The notes under the pieces are model-generated. The model worked only from the letters and a program-made list of their open reading frames with translations, had not been told where the DNA came from and searched no databases. Positions 1-6,363 of a stretch of 12,576 nt of DNA are shown one piece after another. Both the position numbers and the translations under genes were made by a program. The stretch comes from Pseudomonadota bacterium (lineage in GTDB: Bacteria; Pseudomonadota; Alphaproteobacteria; Rhizobiales; Devosiaceae): NCBI GenBank assembly GCA_023430705.1, contig JAEYZJ010000212.1:1-12576 (forward strand), written 5' to 3'. How positions within the stretch are numbered: the stretch's first letter is position 1; every line of letters starts with the position of its first letter.

Positions 1-1438
1 CGAGCCAGTTCTGCACGTCCTGGCCGGTGATCACCACGGCCTGGATGGTGTTGGGGTAGAGGTAGAGGTCGGCGACGTTCTTGATCGCCACCGGGCCGAC
101 GGGGACGTCGGTGTAGTAGTCCGGGCCGCCGCGGCCGCCGGCCTTGAACGGGGCTGCTGCGGAGAGGAGGGGCAGGCCCTCCCAGTCGGTGCCCTTCTGC
201 ATCTGCTCGAGGTACCACTTCTGCGCGATGTTGACGATCTGCACGCTGGGATCGTCGGCGACGAGGGCGAAGTAGGAGTGGAGCGGAGCGGCCGTCTCGC
301 CGACGGCGCGGCGGACATAGGCGAGGGTTTCGTCGTGGTCGTCCTGCGCGGCGGCAAGGACGGTGGGGACGCTCTCGACCAGCGGCTTCACCTTGCCGTC
401 GACGCGCTCGGAGATCGGACGGGCCTCGGAGGTGTGGGAGACGATGGACCAGCTGCCGTCGGCGGACTTTTCGAGCAGCAGGTCGATGAGGCCCATGTGC
501 GAGCCCCAGAAGCCGGCCATCACGGCGGGCTTGCCGGAGAGCGTGCCCTTTTCGAGGTCGGCGCCCGCGATGCCCTCGAAATCCTTCGAGTTGGGGAACA
601 CGAGGTGCTGGTGGCCGGTGACGACGACGTCGATGCCGTCGACGGCGGCCAGCTGCAGCGAGGCGTTCTCGCCGATGCCGAGTTCCGGCGCGATGCCGGA
701 ATGGGAGAGGGCGATGACGAGGTGGGCGCCTTCCTCGCGGATCTTCGGGACATAGGCCTTGGCCGTCTCGACGATGTCGCGGGTCGCGACCTTGCCGGCG
801 AGGTGGGTGGCGTCCCAGGTCATGATCTGGGGCGGCACGAAGCCGATGAAGCCGAGCCGGATGGTGTGCTTTTCGCCGGCGCCGTCGGTGATCTCCTTTT
901 CGACGATGCGGTAGGGCGGGACCAGGGTGGCGTCACCGAGCGGATCGGCGGCGAGTTCGCCCTTCACGACATTGGCCGAGACGACGGGGAAGCCGGCGGC
1001 GGCGATGGCGGCCTCGAGGAACTCGAGCCCGTAGTTGAACTCGTGGTTGCCCAGCGTGCCGGCCTCGTAGCCCAGCGTGTTCATCGCGGCGATGATCGGG
1101 TGGGGTTCGTTGGTGAGGCCCTTCTCGTAGGCGATGTAGTCGCCCATCGGGTTGCCCTGGATGACGTCGCCGTTGTCGACGAGGATCGAGTTGCCGGCTT
1201 CGGCACGGATCGACTCGATGAGGGCGGCGGTGCGGGCGAGGCCGAGCGTGTCGTTGGGCGCGTCGGCGTAATAGTCGTAGGGGAAGACCGCGACGTGGAG
1301 GTCGGTCGTCTCCATGATGCGCAAATGCGCCTGGCCTGCCGCGGCTGCGACGGCGAAGGGGTGGAGGACGACGGCCGCGCCAAGCGTCGCGGACCCTGCG
1401 AGGAAGGCGCGGCGGGAAATGCCGTTATGGTAGTTCAT
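1..1438 (-). CDS. cpdB: CpdB-type 2',3'-cyclic-nucleotide 2'-phosphodiesterase / 3'-nucleotidase, Tat-exported, 3' end off the window
   Basis: Periplasmic metallophosphatase that opens 2',3'-cyclic nucleotides and dephosphorylates nucleotides, letting the cell scavenge phosphate and nucleosides from RNA breakdown. The ATG at 1438 follows an AGGGAG ribosome site by 8 nt. The N-terminus carries a twin-arginine signal (SRRAFL, residues 8-13), a hydrophobic stretch and an Ala-rich cleavage region near residue 34. Metallophosphatase motifs then follow in order: TTDLH (D46, H48), NGDVIQGN (D91), GNHEFNYG (N131, H132), LSHSG (H246) and TGHQH (H276, H278). The DYY-AD spacing after the first motif and the GRGGPDYYTD and YLYPNT motifs near residues 435-465 are typical of CpdB rather than UshA. 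About 479 residues are visible; the family is about 650, so the C-terminal part is missing. Tat rather than Sec export suggests folding with metal in the cytoplasm. A PHO-box-like site lies about 100 nt upstream. Family is certain; exact substrate is inferred. Confidence 0.92.
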   Translation of the reverse strand, partial: MNYHNGISRRAFLAGSATLGAAVVLHPFAVAAAAGQAHLRIMETTDLHVAVFPYDYYADAPNDTLGLARTAALIESIRAEAGNSILVDNGDVIQGNPMGDYIAYEKGLTNEPHPIIAAMNTLGYEAGTLGNHEFNYGLEFLEAAIAAAGFPVVSANVVKGELAADPLGDATLVPPYRIVEKEITDGAGEKHTIRLGFIGFVPPQIMTWDATHLAGKVATRDIVETAKAYVPKIREEGAHLVIALSHSGIAPELGIGENASLQLAAVDGIDVVVTGHQHLVFPNSKDFEGIAGADLEKGTLSGKPAVMAGFWGSHMGLIDLLLEKSADGSWSIVSHTSEARPISERVDGKVKPLVESVPTVLAAAQDDHDETLAYVRRAVGETAAPLHSYFALVADDPSVQIVNIAQKWYLEQMQKGTDWEGLPLLSAAAPFKAGGRGGPDYYTDVPVGPVAIKNVADLYLYPNTIQAVVITGQDVQNWL

Positions 1439-1536
1439 GATGAAGTCTCCCTGAGTTCGTCGAAACATCGTCGGGGGGACGGCTGCGACCTGCCGCCTGC
1501 CGCACGCGAACGCGTGGCATCTCCTCCTCCGTCAGC

Positions 1537-1554
1537 GTGACAGCGCGATGACGG
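1537..1554 (-). promoter_or_regulatory. Probable PHO box (PhoB site) upstream of the cpdB gene
   Basis: Read on the minus strand the site is CCGTCAT-CGCG-CTGTCAC. The established PhoB consensus is two CTGTCA(T/C) half-sites at an 11-bp period (CTGTCAT-N4-CTGTCAT in rhizobia). One half differs only at its second base and the other fits if its last base may be a pyrimidine. The site sits 98 nt before the cpdB start in the sense orientation, and cpdB-type phosphatases are plausible PhoB targets. I see no convincing -10 element downstream of it, so the promoter itself is not placed. Confidence 0.5.
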
Positions 1555-1576
1555 ATGGCAGGCATCTGATGCTGTT

Positions 1577-1592
1577 TTTACCAAATGGTCAA
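1577..1592. promoter_or_regulatory. Operator-like palindrome TTnACCAnnTGGTnAA in the divergent region
   Basis: The 16 bases TTTACCAAATGGTCAA form a dyad with arms TT-ACCA and TGGT-AA around a two-base centre; only the third position fails to pair. It is an AT-rich island in a GC-rich intergenic region between the divergent cpdB and metallopeptidase genes, 78 nt before the latter's start. The shape suits a dimeric regulator. I do not recognise the regulator. Confidence 0.3.
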
Positions 1593-1669
1593 CGCGGCCG
1601 CGGCGGGGCGGAACCCGTTTGCCGCTCTGCGCCTTATTGGTAGAACAGCGTCAATCGGAGAGCACCAGA

Positions 1670-2572
1670 ATGAAGTGGCAGGGGCGCCAGCGCAGCTCGA
1701 ACATCGAGGATCGCCGCAGCCGGACGGGCGGCATGGGCGGCTTCGGCCGCCCGGGCGGTTTTCGCATCCCCACGGGCGGCCGCATGGGCAGGGCCGGTGG
1801 CGGCGGGCTCGGGCTGGTCGGCGTGCTCTTCGTGCTGGGCGTCATCTGGTTCGCGACCGGGCAAAACCCGCTCGACATGCTCACCGGTGGCGGAACCTAC
1901 GCGCCCACCCAGCAGTATGCGCCGCCGCCCGCCAATGCGGGGCAGGACGATCTTGCCGAGTTCGTGGGCGTGGTGGTGAAGGATACCGAGGACCTCTGGA
2001 CCGAGGTGTTCAGGCAGAACAACCTGACCTACCGGCCGCCCAAGGTGGTGCTGTTCACCGACGTGACGCAGTCGGGCTGCGGCGTCGCGCAGTCATCGTC
2101 GGGGCCGTTCTACTGTCCCAACGACAAGTCGGTCTATATCGACCTCAGCTTCTACGAGCAGCTCAGGCGCCAGTTCGGCGCACCCGGCGACTTCGCGCAG
2201 GCCTATGTGATCGCGCATGAGATCGGGCATGCGGTGCAGGACCAGACCGGGGTGCTGCCGCAGTTCAACCGGGCCCGCGGCTCGATGAGCCAGGAGCAGC
2301 AGAACGCCTATTCGGTGCGGGTCGAGCTGCAGGCGGACTGCTATGCCGGCGTCTGGGCCAACTATGCGGACCAGCAGAACTACCTCGAGACCGGCGATGC
2401 CGAGGAGGCCATCACGGCCGCCAATGCGATCGGCGACGACACGCTGACGCGGGGCCAGGTGAGCGAGCGCAACTTCACGCACGGCACGTCGCAGCAGCGC
2501 ATGAACTGGCTGAAGCGCGGCATGCAGACCGGCGACGTCGAGAAGTGCGACACGTTCAGCGCGAGCATCTAG
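1670..2572 (+). CDS. ypfJ: Neutral zinc metallopeptidase, YpfJ family
   Basis: Membrane-anchored zinc metallopeptidase of the YpfJ/zn_peptidase family, 300 residues, near the family's usual size. The start at 1670 gives the characteristic MKWQG...SSNIEDRR opening and follows a GGAG at 1657-1660; an in-frame ATG 17 codons earlier adds non-conserved sequence. A basic Gly-rich stretch (residues 20-47) precedes one membrane helix (about 47-63). The catalytic domain has HEIGH (H183, E184, H187) and the downstream ELQADC segment (E219, D223) expected to complete zinc binding. Two Cys-containing segments (C137, C149) and C224 may form disulfides, in line with a periplasmic domain. The physiological substrate of this family is not well known. 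The cupin gene starts 1 base after the stop, so the two are probably co-transcribed and translationally coupled. Confidence 0.9.
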   Translation: MKWQGRQRSSNIEDRRSRTGGMGGFGRPGGFRIPTGGRMGRAGGGGLGLVGVLFVLGVIWFATGQNPLDMLTGGGTYAPTQQYAPPPANAGQDDLAEFVGVVVKDTEDLWTEVFRQNNLTYRPPKVVLFTDVTQSGCGVAQSSSGPFYCPNDKSVYIDLSFYEQLRRQFGAPGDFAQAYVIAHEIGHAVQDQTGVLPQFNRARGSMSQEQQNAYSVRVELQADCYAGVWANYADQQNYLETGDAEEAITAANAIGDDTLTRGQVSERNFTHGTSQQRMNWLKRGMQTGDVEKCDTFSASI

Positions 2573-2573
2573 G

Positions 2574-3092
2574 ATGGCCGGGAACATCGAGGGACTGCGC
2601 GTCGAGACCTTCGCGGACGACGGCGCATTCCCCAACAGCACCCTGCCGCTGCTGCTCTACGAGCAGGCCCTCCTGGCCGGCGCGGCAGGAGCGCAGGAGT
2701 TCGAGGCGCTGTTCGAGGCCAATGGCTGGCCGGCGGCGTGGCGGGCTTCGGTCTTTCCGTACCACCACTATCACTCGACGGCGCACGAGGCGCTGGGCGT
2801 CGCCTCGGGCTCGGCGCGGCTGATGCTGGGCGGACCGGAGGGCAGGGTGTTCGAGGTGGTGTCGGGAGACGTGATCGTCATTCCCGCAGGCGTCGCGCAC
2901 CGGCGGCTCGAGTCGAGCGGCGACTTCCTCGTCGTGGGCGCCTATCCGCCGGGGCAGAGCTGGGACCTGCTGCGCGGCGAGCCCGGGGAGCGGCCCATGG
3001 CCGACCGGAACATCGCGGGCGTCCAGTTGCCGAAAACCGATCCGGTGGCCGGCGCGGGCGGGCCGCTGCTGCGCCAGTGGCGGCGGGCCTGA
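2574..3092 (+). CDS. Cupin-domain protein, YjlB-like
   Basis: A 172-residue cytoplasmic single-cupin protein resembling Bacillus YjlB. No signal peptide is seen. Cupin motif 1 is HHYHSTAHE (residues 64-72; likely metal ligands H65, H67 and E72), followed by GVASGSARLMLGG. Motif 2 is SGDVIVIPAGVAHR (97-110; H109). The stretch after it, DFLVVGAYPPGQSWD (117-131), is typical of this subgroup. It probably binds a divalent metal; no reaction is established for the family. The ATG lies 1 base after the metallopeptidase stop with no strong ribosome site of its own, so translation is probably coupled. Its stop codon sits in the loop of a 9-bp GC hairpin. Confidence 0.85.
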   Translation: MAGNIEGLRVETFADDGAFPNSTLPLLLYEQALLAGAAGAQEFEALFEANGWPAAWRASVFPYHHYHSTAHEALGVASGSARLMLGGPEGRVFEVVSGDVIVIPAGVAHRRLESSGDFLVVGAYPPGQSWDLLRGEPGERPMADRNIAGVQLPKTDPVAGAGGPLLRQWRRA

Positions 3093-3101
3093 CCCGCCGC
3101 C
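3079..3101 (+). terminator. Strong GC hairpin at the end of the cupin gene, stop codon in the loop
   Basis: Bases 3079-3087 (GGCGGCGGG) pair perfectly over 9 bp with 3093-3101. The 5-nt loop CCTGA carries the cupin gene's TGA. No T-run follows, so it is either a non-canonical terminator or an mRNA 3'-end stabiliser. A competing outer stem is possible: CCAGTGG at 3074-3080 with CCACTGG at 3114-3120. Confidence 0.45.
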
Positions 3102-3118
3102 CCAGGTGGTCGTCCACT

Positions 3119-3133
3119 GGCCCGGTCCGGGCC
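3119..3133. terminator. GC palindrome between convergent cupin and porin genes
   Basis: GGCCCGG-T-CCGGGCC is a perfect 15-base palindrome within the 48-bp gap between the convergent genes, 7 bases beyond the porin stop. It could end transcription from either side. No T-tract is seen on either strand, so the role is tentative. Confidence 0.3.
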
Positions 3134-3140
3134 GGCGCGG

Positions 3141-3824
3141 TCAGAACCTGAACAGCAGACCGGTACGGACCGTCGAGGCCGACATCTTCACGTCGTTGGT
3201 CAGCTCCGTCGATTCCGGGAGGTGGAGCGTCAGCGGTTCGGTTCCATAGTCGGCGTAGAGGTACTCGGCCTTGAGGCTTACCGACTCGTTGAGGGCGACT
3301 TCGAGGCCCGCGCCGACGACGTAGCCCACACGCTCGACCGTGCTGCTCGTCTCGAAGCCGAGCGGGAAGTACTTGCAGTCGCCGTTGGTGGCGCTGGCGG
3401 CACAGATCATCGTCGATGTCGACTTCAGGTAGCCGACGCCGGCCGTGAGGTAGGGCAGCACGGAGTCCACCGCATAGCCGATCCGGCCGAGCAGCTGCAC
3501 CGAGGCTTCGCCCTCGCCCTCGAACCGCATGTACTTGCCGTCCATGACGTGACCGCTGGAGGTGGAGTATGCCGCATCGAGGGCGACGCCGAGCACGAGG
3601 CCGCTGTCGAACTGGTAGTTCGCTCCCACCTCGGCGCCGATGATCGCACCCGTGATCTCGGGCGCGATGTCACCCACCTCGGCGCTGCCCCTCTCGTATC
3701 CGAGGAGCACGCCGAGATGGGCTCCCGTGAAGTCGCCGGCCGAGGCGTGAGTGGCGGTCAGAGAGGCGAGGAGGGCAAGCGACGCGAGCGCCCGGGTGCC
3801 CGGGCGAAGAAAGAAAACAGACAT
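3141..3824 (-). CDS. Outer-membrane beta-barrel protein (small porin-like, Omp25/31 type)
   Basis: A 227-residue exported protein with the features of a small eight-stranded outer-membrane barrel. The ATG at 3824 follows AGGGG by 6 nt and starts a clear signal peptide with cleavage probably after A29 (HASA-GDF); an in-frame upstream ATG at 3899 is rejected. The mature part alternates Gly/aromatic strands: GAHLGVLLGY (34-43), GAEVGANYQF, GLVLGVALDAAYS, LLGRIGYAVD, PYLTAGVGYLK, GYVVGAGLEVAL and LKAEYLYADYG (184-194). It ends in LLFRF with the C-terminal Phe recognised by the BAM complex. The only two Cys (141 and 150) fall in what should be an extracellular loop and could form a disulfide. In Hyphomicrobiales such proteins are abundant structural or porin-like proteins. 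Its exact function cannot be read from sequence. A PHO-like repeat lies about 140 bp upstream. Confidence 0.82.
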   Translation of the reverse strand: MSVFFLRPGTRALASLALLASLTATHASAGDFTGAHLGVLLGYERGSAEVGDIAPEITGAIIGAEVGANYQFDSGLVLGVALDAAYSTSSGHVMDGKYMRFEGEGEASVQLLGRIGYAVDSVLPYLTAGVGYLKSTSTMICAASATNGDCKYFPLGFETSSTVERVGYVVGAGLEVALNESVSLKAEYLYADYGTEPLTLHLPESTELTNDVKMSASTVRTGLLFRF

Positions 3825-3833
3825 GAAGACCCC

Positions 3834-3848
3834 TGCAATACATGTGCA
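3834..3848. promoter_or_regulatory. Small dyad TGCA-N7-TGCA next to the porin gene ribosome site
   Basis: The 15 bases TGCAATACATGTGCA have TGCA at both ends and ACATGT in the middle. The dyad starts 10 nt before the porin start and abuts its AGGGG, so a bound protein or a leader structure here could limit translation or transcription. It is short and could be chance. Confidence 0.2.
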
Positions 3849-3965
3849 GCCGGTTGTGCGGCAGGGGGATTCCTCATGCAACCGCAGCAGGATAACCAAA
3901 ATGGACTAGGCCATTAGGCGACCCTCCCGGCGCTCTGTTCATTACCTGTTCGCGCTGCCCAAGAA

Positions 3966-3983
3966 ATGACCGGGAAATGACCG
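3966..3983 (-). promoter_or_regulatory. PHO-box-like tandem repeat in the porin / EF-hand divergent region
   Basis: On the minus strand this reads CGGTCAT-TTCC-CGGTCAT. The two half-sites are identical, 11 bp apart, and each differs from the PhoB half-site CTGTCAT only at base 2. The repeat extends to 10 bp per copy (3963-3972 and 3974-3983). It faces the porin gene, 141 nt before its start, and lies 133 bp before the EF-hand gene. The rest of the 292-bp region (3825-4116) shows no further clear element and no gene. Confidence 0.38.
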
Positions 3984-4116
3984 TGTGCGCGCCCCGGTCC
4001 GGCCGGTTTGGGGGCACAATCGGGCCTAGTCTCACGTGGGCGGATGGCGCTGAAGCGGTCCGCCGGCGCTTCGGCCACGGGGCGTCGCACACAACCCACA
4101 TGGAAGGGAAATATCC

Positions 4117-4356
4117 ATGAAGAAGCTCATGCTCACCCTTGTCGCCGTCGGCTTTTCCTCCACGGCGTTCGCCCAGGCGGCGGTCACGTTCACGTCGGCG
4201 GATGCCGACACCAGCGGCGGCGTGACCCTGGAAGAGGCGCAGGTGGCCTGGCCCGACCTGACCCAGGAAGCGTTCACCGCTGCCGATACCAGCCAGGACG
4301 GCCAGCTCGACCAGGCAGAGTTCGACGCGTTCGTGGCGACGCTCCCGGCACAATAA
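4117..4356 (+). CDS. Small exported EF-hand calcium-binding protein
   Basis: A 79-residue protein with a signal peptide (MKK start, hydrophobic core, AFA cleavage after A19), leaving a mature domain of about 60 residues with two EF-hand loops. Loop 1 is residues 29-40 (D29, D31, S33, G34, V36, E40). Loop 2 is residues 57-68 (D57, S59, D61, G62, L64, E68). Both keep the canonical 1-3-5-12 ligand pattern and the central Gly, so paired calcium binding is likely. GGAAGGGA ends 7 nt before the ATG. It is a single-gene unit: the upstream region is shared with the divergent porin gene and a terminator-like hairpin follows. Periplasmic calcium buffering or sensing is inferred. Small EF-hand proteins of this type are common in alphaproteobacteria but mostly unstudied. 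Confidence 0.82.
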   Translation: MKKLMLTLVAVGFSSTAFAQAAVTFTSADADTSGGVTLEEAQVAWPDLTQEAFTAADTSQDGQLDQAEFDAFVATLPAQ

Positions 4357-4376
4357 CGAGACACAGCCAGGGCTGA

Positions 4377-4406
4377 GAGGGGCCGTCCCGTGGGGGGCGG
4401 CCTCTT
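4377..4406. terminator. Hairpin between the EF-hand gene and the convergent vWA-like gene
   Basis: GAGGGGCCG (4377-4385) pairs with CGGCCTCTT (4398-4406) as a 9-bp stem with two G-T wobbles and a G-rich 12-nt loop. It lies 20 nt after the EF-hand stop and 12 nt beyond the stop of the opposing gene, so it may serve both. Only scattered Ts follow on the plus strand (TTCCGTTCCT). Confidence 0.45.
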
Positions 4407-4418
4407 CCGTTCCTGCCG

Positions 4419-5204
4419 TCAGTCGATGGCGCCGAGCGACTGCTGGATGGTAAGGCGCGCCCCGGCGGCGTCGAAATAGGCCTGCCAGAACTGCTCCAGC
4501 TTCCCGAGCAGCGCCGGATCGAGGGGCGGACGGCCGGGCTTGCCGCTGCGGCCGACACCGAAGACGCGAATGTCGGCCCCGGCGAGGGCCGGGACCAGTC
4601 CGTCCTCACCAAGCCGTGCCAGCAGCCGGTCATTGCGGAGCGAGAAGAAATCCTTGCCGGGGAGGCCGGGCGAGTTCTCGATGAGGTCGGTGAAGAGATA
4701 GAACCGGTTGGCCGCCGCGGGCCGCATCTCGGCGGGGGCGGTGCGCGCGATGGTGGCGACGATGTCGGAATAGGGCTGCTCGACGAAGGTCCCGAGCAGG
4801 GCCTGCATCTCCTCGACGATCCGGGTGCGCAGGTGCTTGCGGTCGTTGAGCATGACCCCTTCGGTGCAACTGGCGTTGAACAGGTCGTCGAGGAAGCCGC
4901 CGCTGCGGCAGACCGGCACGCAGTCGCGGATCAGCGTCTCGCTGCGCACGGCGGCGTCGGTGATGGTGCGCATGACGAAGCGCTCGCCGCCGGACAGCGA
5001 CTCGAAGACCCGGCTGACACCATCGATGAGGGCCTGACGGTCCATCTCGTCATAGGGGGTCGTGCGATCGACATAGATGACGATGTTCTCGGCCTGCTCG
5101 AGGCAGTACCTGTCGGTGCCGGCAGCCCGGGCCGGAAGGCTCGCGAGGGCGAGGACCAGCGCTGCCGGCAGGAGCAGGAGGAGCGCATCCGGGCGAAACG
5201 GCAT
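4419..5204 (-). CDS. Exported vWA-like protein of unknown function
   Basis: A 261-residue protein with a Sec signal peptide (hydrophobic residues 8-24, PARAA cleavage near 28), so it acts in or beyond the periplasm. The mature part resembles a von Willebrand factor A fold. Strand 1 is NIVIYVDRTT (40-49), where a DxT replaces the DxSxS metal site. FYLFTDLIENS (168-178) looks like the later strand with the metal-site Asp (D173). ADIRVFGVGRS (210-220) is a further core strand. The metal site is degenerate, with Pro at the third Ser position. Four Cys (34, 95, 99, 113) suggest disulfides. The ATG shares its A with the TGA of the preceding gene (TGATG), so translation is coupled to the membrane-protein gene and the products probably act together. 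The vWA call is my inference from strand patterns; I do not recognise a named family. Confidence 0.6.
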   Translation of the reverse strand: MPFRPDALLLLLPAALVLALASLPARAAGTDRYCLEQAENIVIYVDRTTPYDEMDRQALIDGVSRVFESLSGGERFVMRTITDAAVRSETLIRDCVPVCRSGGFLDDLFNASCTEGVMLNDRKHLRTRIVEEMQALLGTFVEQPYSDIVATIARTAPAEMRPAAANRFYLFTDLIENSPGLPGKDFFSLRNDRLLARLGEDGLVPALAGADIRVFGVGRSGKPGRPPLDPALLGKLEQFWQAYFDAAGARLTIQQSLGAID

Positions 5205-6283
5205 CAGGATGCTTCGTTGGCGGTGGGACGGCGGTAGTCGCGCATGTCACGGACGGTCGAGTCCGCGTCCTGCGGCATGCCGCGCGTGGCGATCGCGTCG
5301 GCCGCGTCCGCTTCCTCGGCCATCTGGTCGAGGTCGGTGAGGACGAAGCGGTCGTCGTCGTCGAGCGGGCGGTTGAGCAGGGTCTTGAGTTCGATGACGC
5401 GGGCGTTGGCCGTGTTGTAGTTGGCCGAGTAGCCGACAAGGTGCGGGGCGTGCGTGGCGATGATGCGGGCGCGCTGCCTGACATAGGCCGCGTGGATGCG
5501 GGCAAGCCGCTTCTCCCCGGCGGCGACAGCACGGTGGGCATGGTCGAAATCGCGATCGGGATCATGCGAGAAGAAGGCGAGCATGAACGCGGTGACGATG
5601 CCGCCGAGGTTGATGCAGGCGAGCACCAGCGCGGACGGATCGGAGAGGGCGTGCACCAGCGCGCCGAGCGGGCCGAGGTTCTCGATGTGGCCGCTGACGT
5701 TGCCGAGCAGGTCGCCGATGGTGCCGGATTCGCTGGCGAAGGCGGCGCGCGCCACGGTCAGCACGGCAATGATGACGAGGGCGACGATGGTGCCGAGGAG
5801 GAAGATGAAGAGGTTCCAGACCACGACGCGGCGGCGCATCTCGGACCAGCTCTGGCGCAGCCCGGAGCCGGCGAAATGGGCAAGGATCAGCAGGAAGGCC
5901 GTGGTGCCGAAGGAGGCGGCGTAGGAGACGAAGCCGCTGCTCTGGAGCGCGACATCGAAGAGGAACTTGTTGGCCGGCGCCTCGAGCAGGGCCAGCACGA
6001 CGCCGATGACAAGCAACAGCTGCGGACGCAGGTGCATCATAGAGATGGGACGGCGCAGCGCGGTCTTGATGCGCTCGTGCTGGGCCTCGTCCTCACGCAG
6101 CCGCGCCTCGATGGTCAGATACTGGTGGGAGCGGGGACCGGCCTTCTCGTTGACCGAGAGCATGTCGTTGCCGCGCTGGTCGAGCACGGCCATGTAGCCG
6201 GCCCTGGCGCTGGACCGCCGCGCGGTGTTCTCGGCCAGATCCGCAAGGGGGTCCTTGGCTCGAACGTCGGTCATGGTGGCCAT
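5204..6283 (-). CDS. Four-helix inner-membrane protein of unknown function, partner of the vWA-like protein
   Basis: A 359-residue protein that I do not recognise. The ATG at 6283 follows GGAG by 6 nt; a second ATG three codons on is less well placed. Residues 1-85 are polar and charged, then membrane helices are expected at about 87-104, 118-139, 153-178 and 217-238. The C-terminal 120 residues are polar and look helical, possibly coiled-coil, around 250-310 (many Ala, Arg, Glu), ending in an acidic segment (DDDDR near 315). The region between helices 3 and 4 (180-215) is likely periplasmic. With four helices both ends face the same side, presumably the cytoplasm. The stop overlaps the start of the exported vWA-like gene by one base. 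An envelope complex linking a cytoplasmic domain to a periplasmic binding protein is a reasonable guess, nothing more. Confidence 0.75.
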   Translation of the reverse strand: MATMTDVRAKDPLADLAENTARRSSARAGYMAVLDQRGNDMLSVNEKAGPRSHQYLTIEARLREDEAQHERIKTALRRPISMMHLRPQLLLVIGVVLALLEAPANKFLFDVALQSSGFVSYAASFGTTAFLLILAHFAGSGLRQSWSEMRRRVVVWNLFIFLLGTIVALVIIAVLTVARAAFASESGTIGDLLGNVSGHIENLGPLGALVHALSDPSALVLACINLGGIVTAFMLAFFSHDPDRDFDHAHRAVAAGEKRLARIHAAYVRQRARIIATHAPHLVGYSANYNTANARVIELKTLLNRPLDDDDRFVLTDLDQMAEEADAADAIATRGMPQDADSTVRDMRDYRRPTANEAS

Positions 6284-6363
6284 CGATCACTCCACACGCG
6301 GGCGGGGGAACAGGCCCGCGCACGGATAGATCGTTAACAGCTGGTAAATGCGGTGTGGCCCCC

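Noticed and set aside
278..1540. 420-residue plus-strand open frame opposite the phosphatase gene
   Set aside because: It is the GC-rich shadow of the cpdB frame, rich in Gly, Asp, Val and Arg, with no recognisable domain; the minus-strand frame has all metallophosphatase motifs.
1619..1669. Upstream ATG adding 17 residues to the metallopeptidase
   Set aside because: The family begins at MKWQG, and the GGAG at 1657-1660 is placed for the ATG at 1670.
3825..3899. Upstream ATG adding 25 residues to the porin-like protein
   Set aside because: It would bury the signal peptide; the internal ATG has an AGGGG at the right distance.
3874..4364. Minus-strand frames (159 and 110 residues) across the EF-hand gene and its upstream region
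   Set aside because: No domain and no ribosome site; they overlap a real small gene with signal peptide and intact EF-hands.
5441..6337. 298-residue plus-strand open frame opposite the membrane-protein gene
   Set aside because: Antisense shadow; the minus strand has hydrophobic helices, a good ribosome site and coupling to the next gene.
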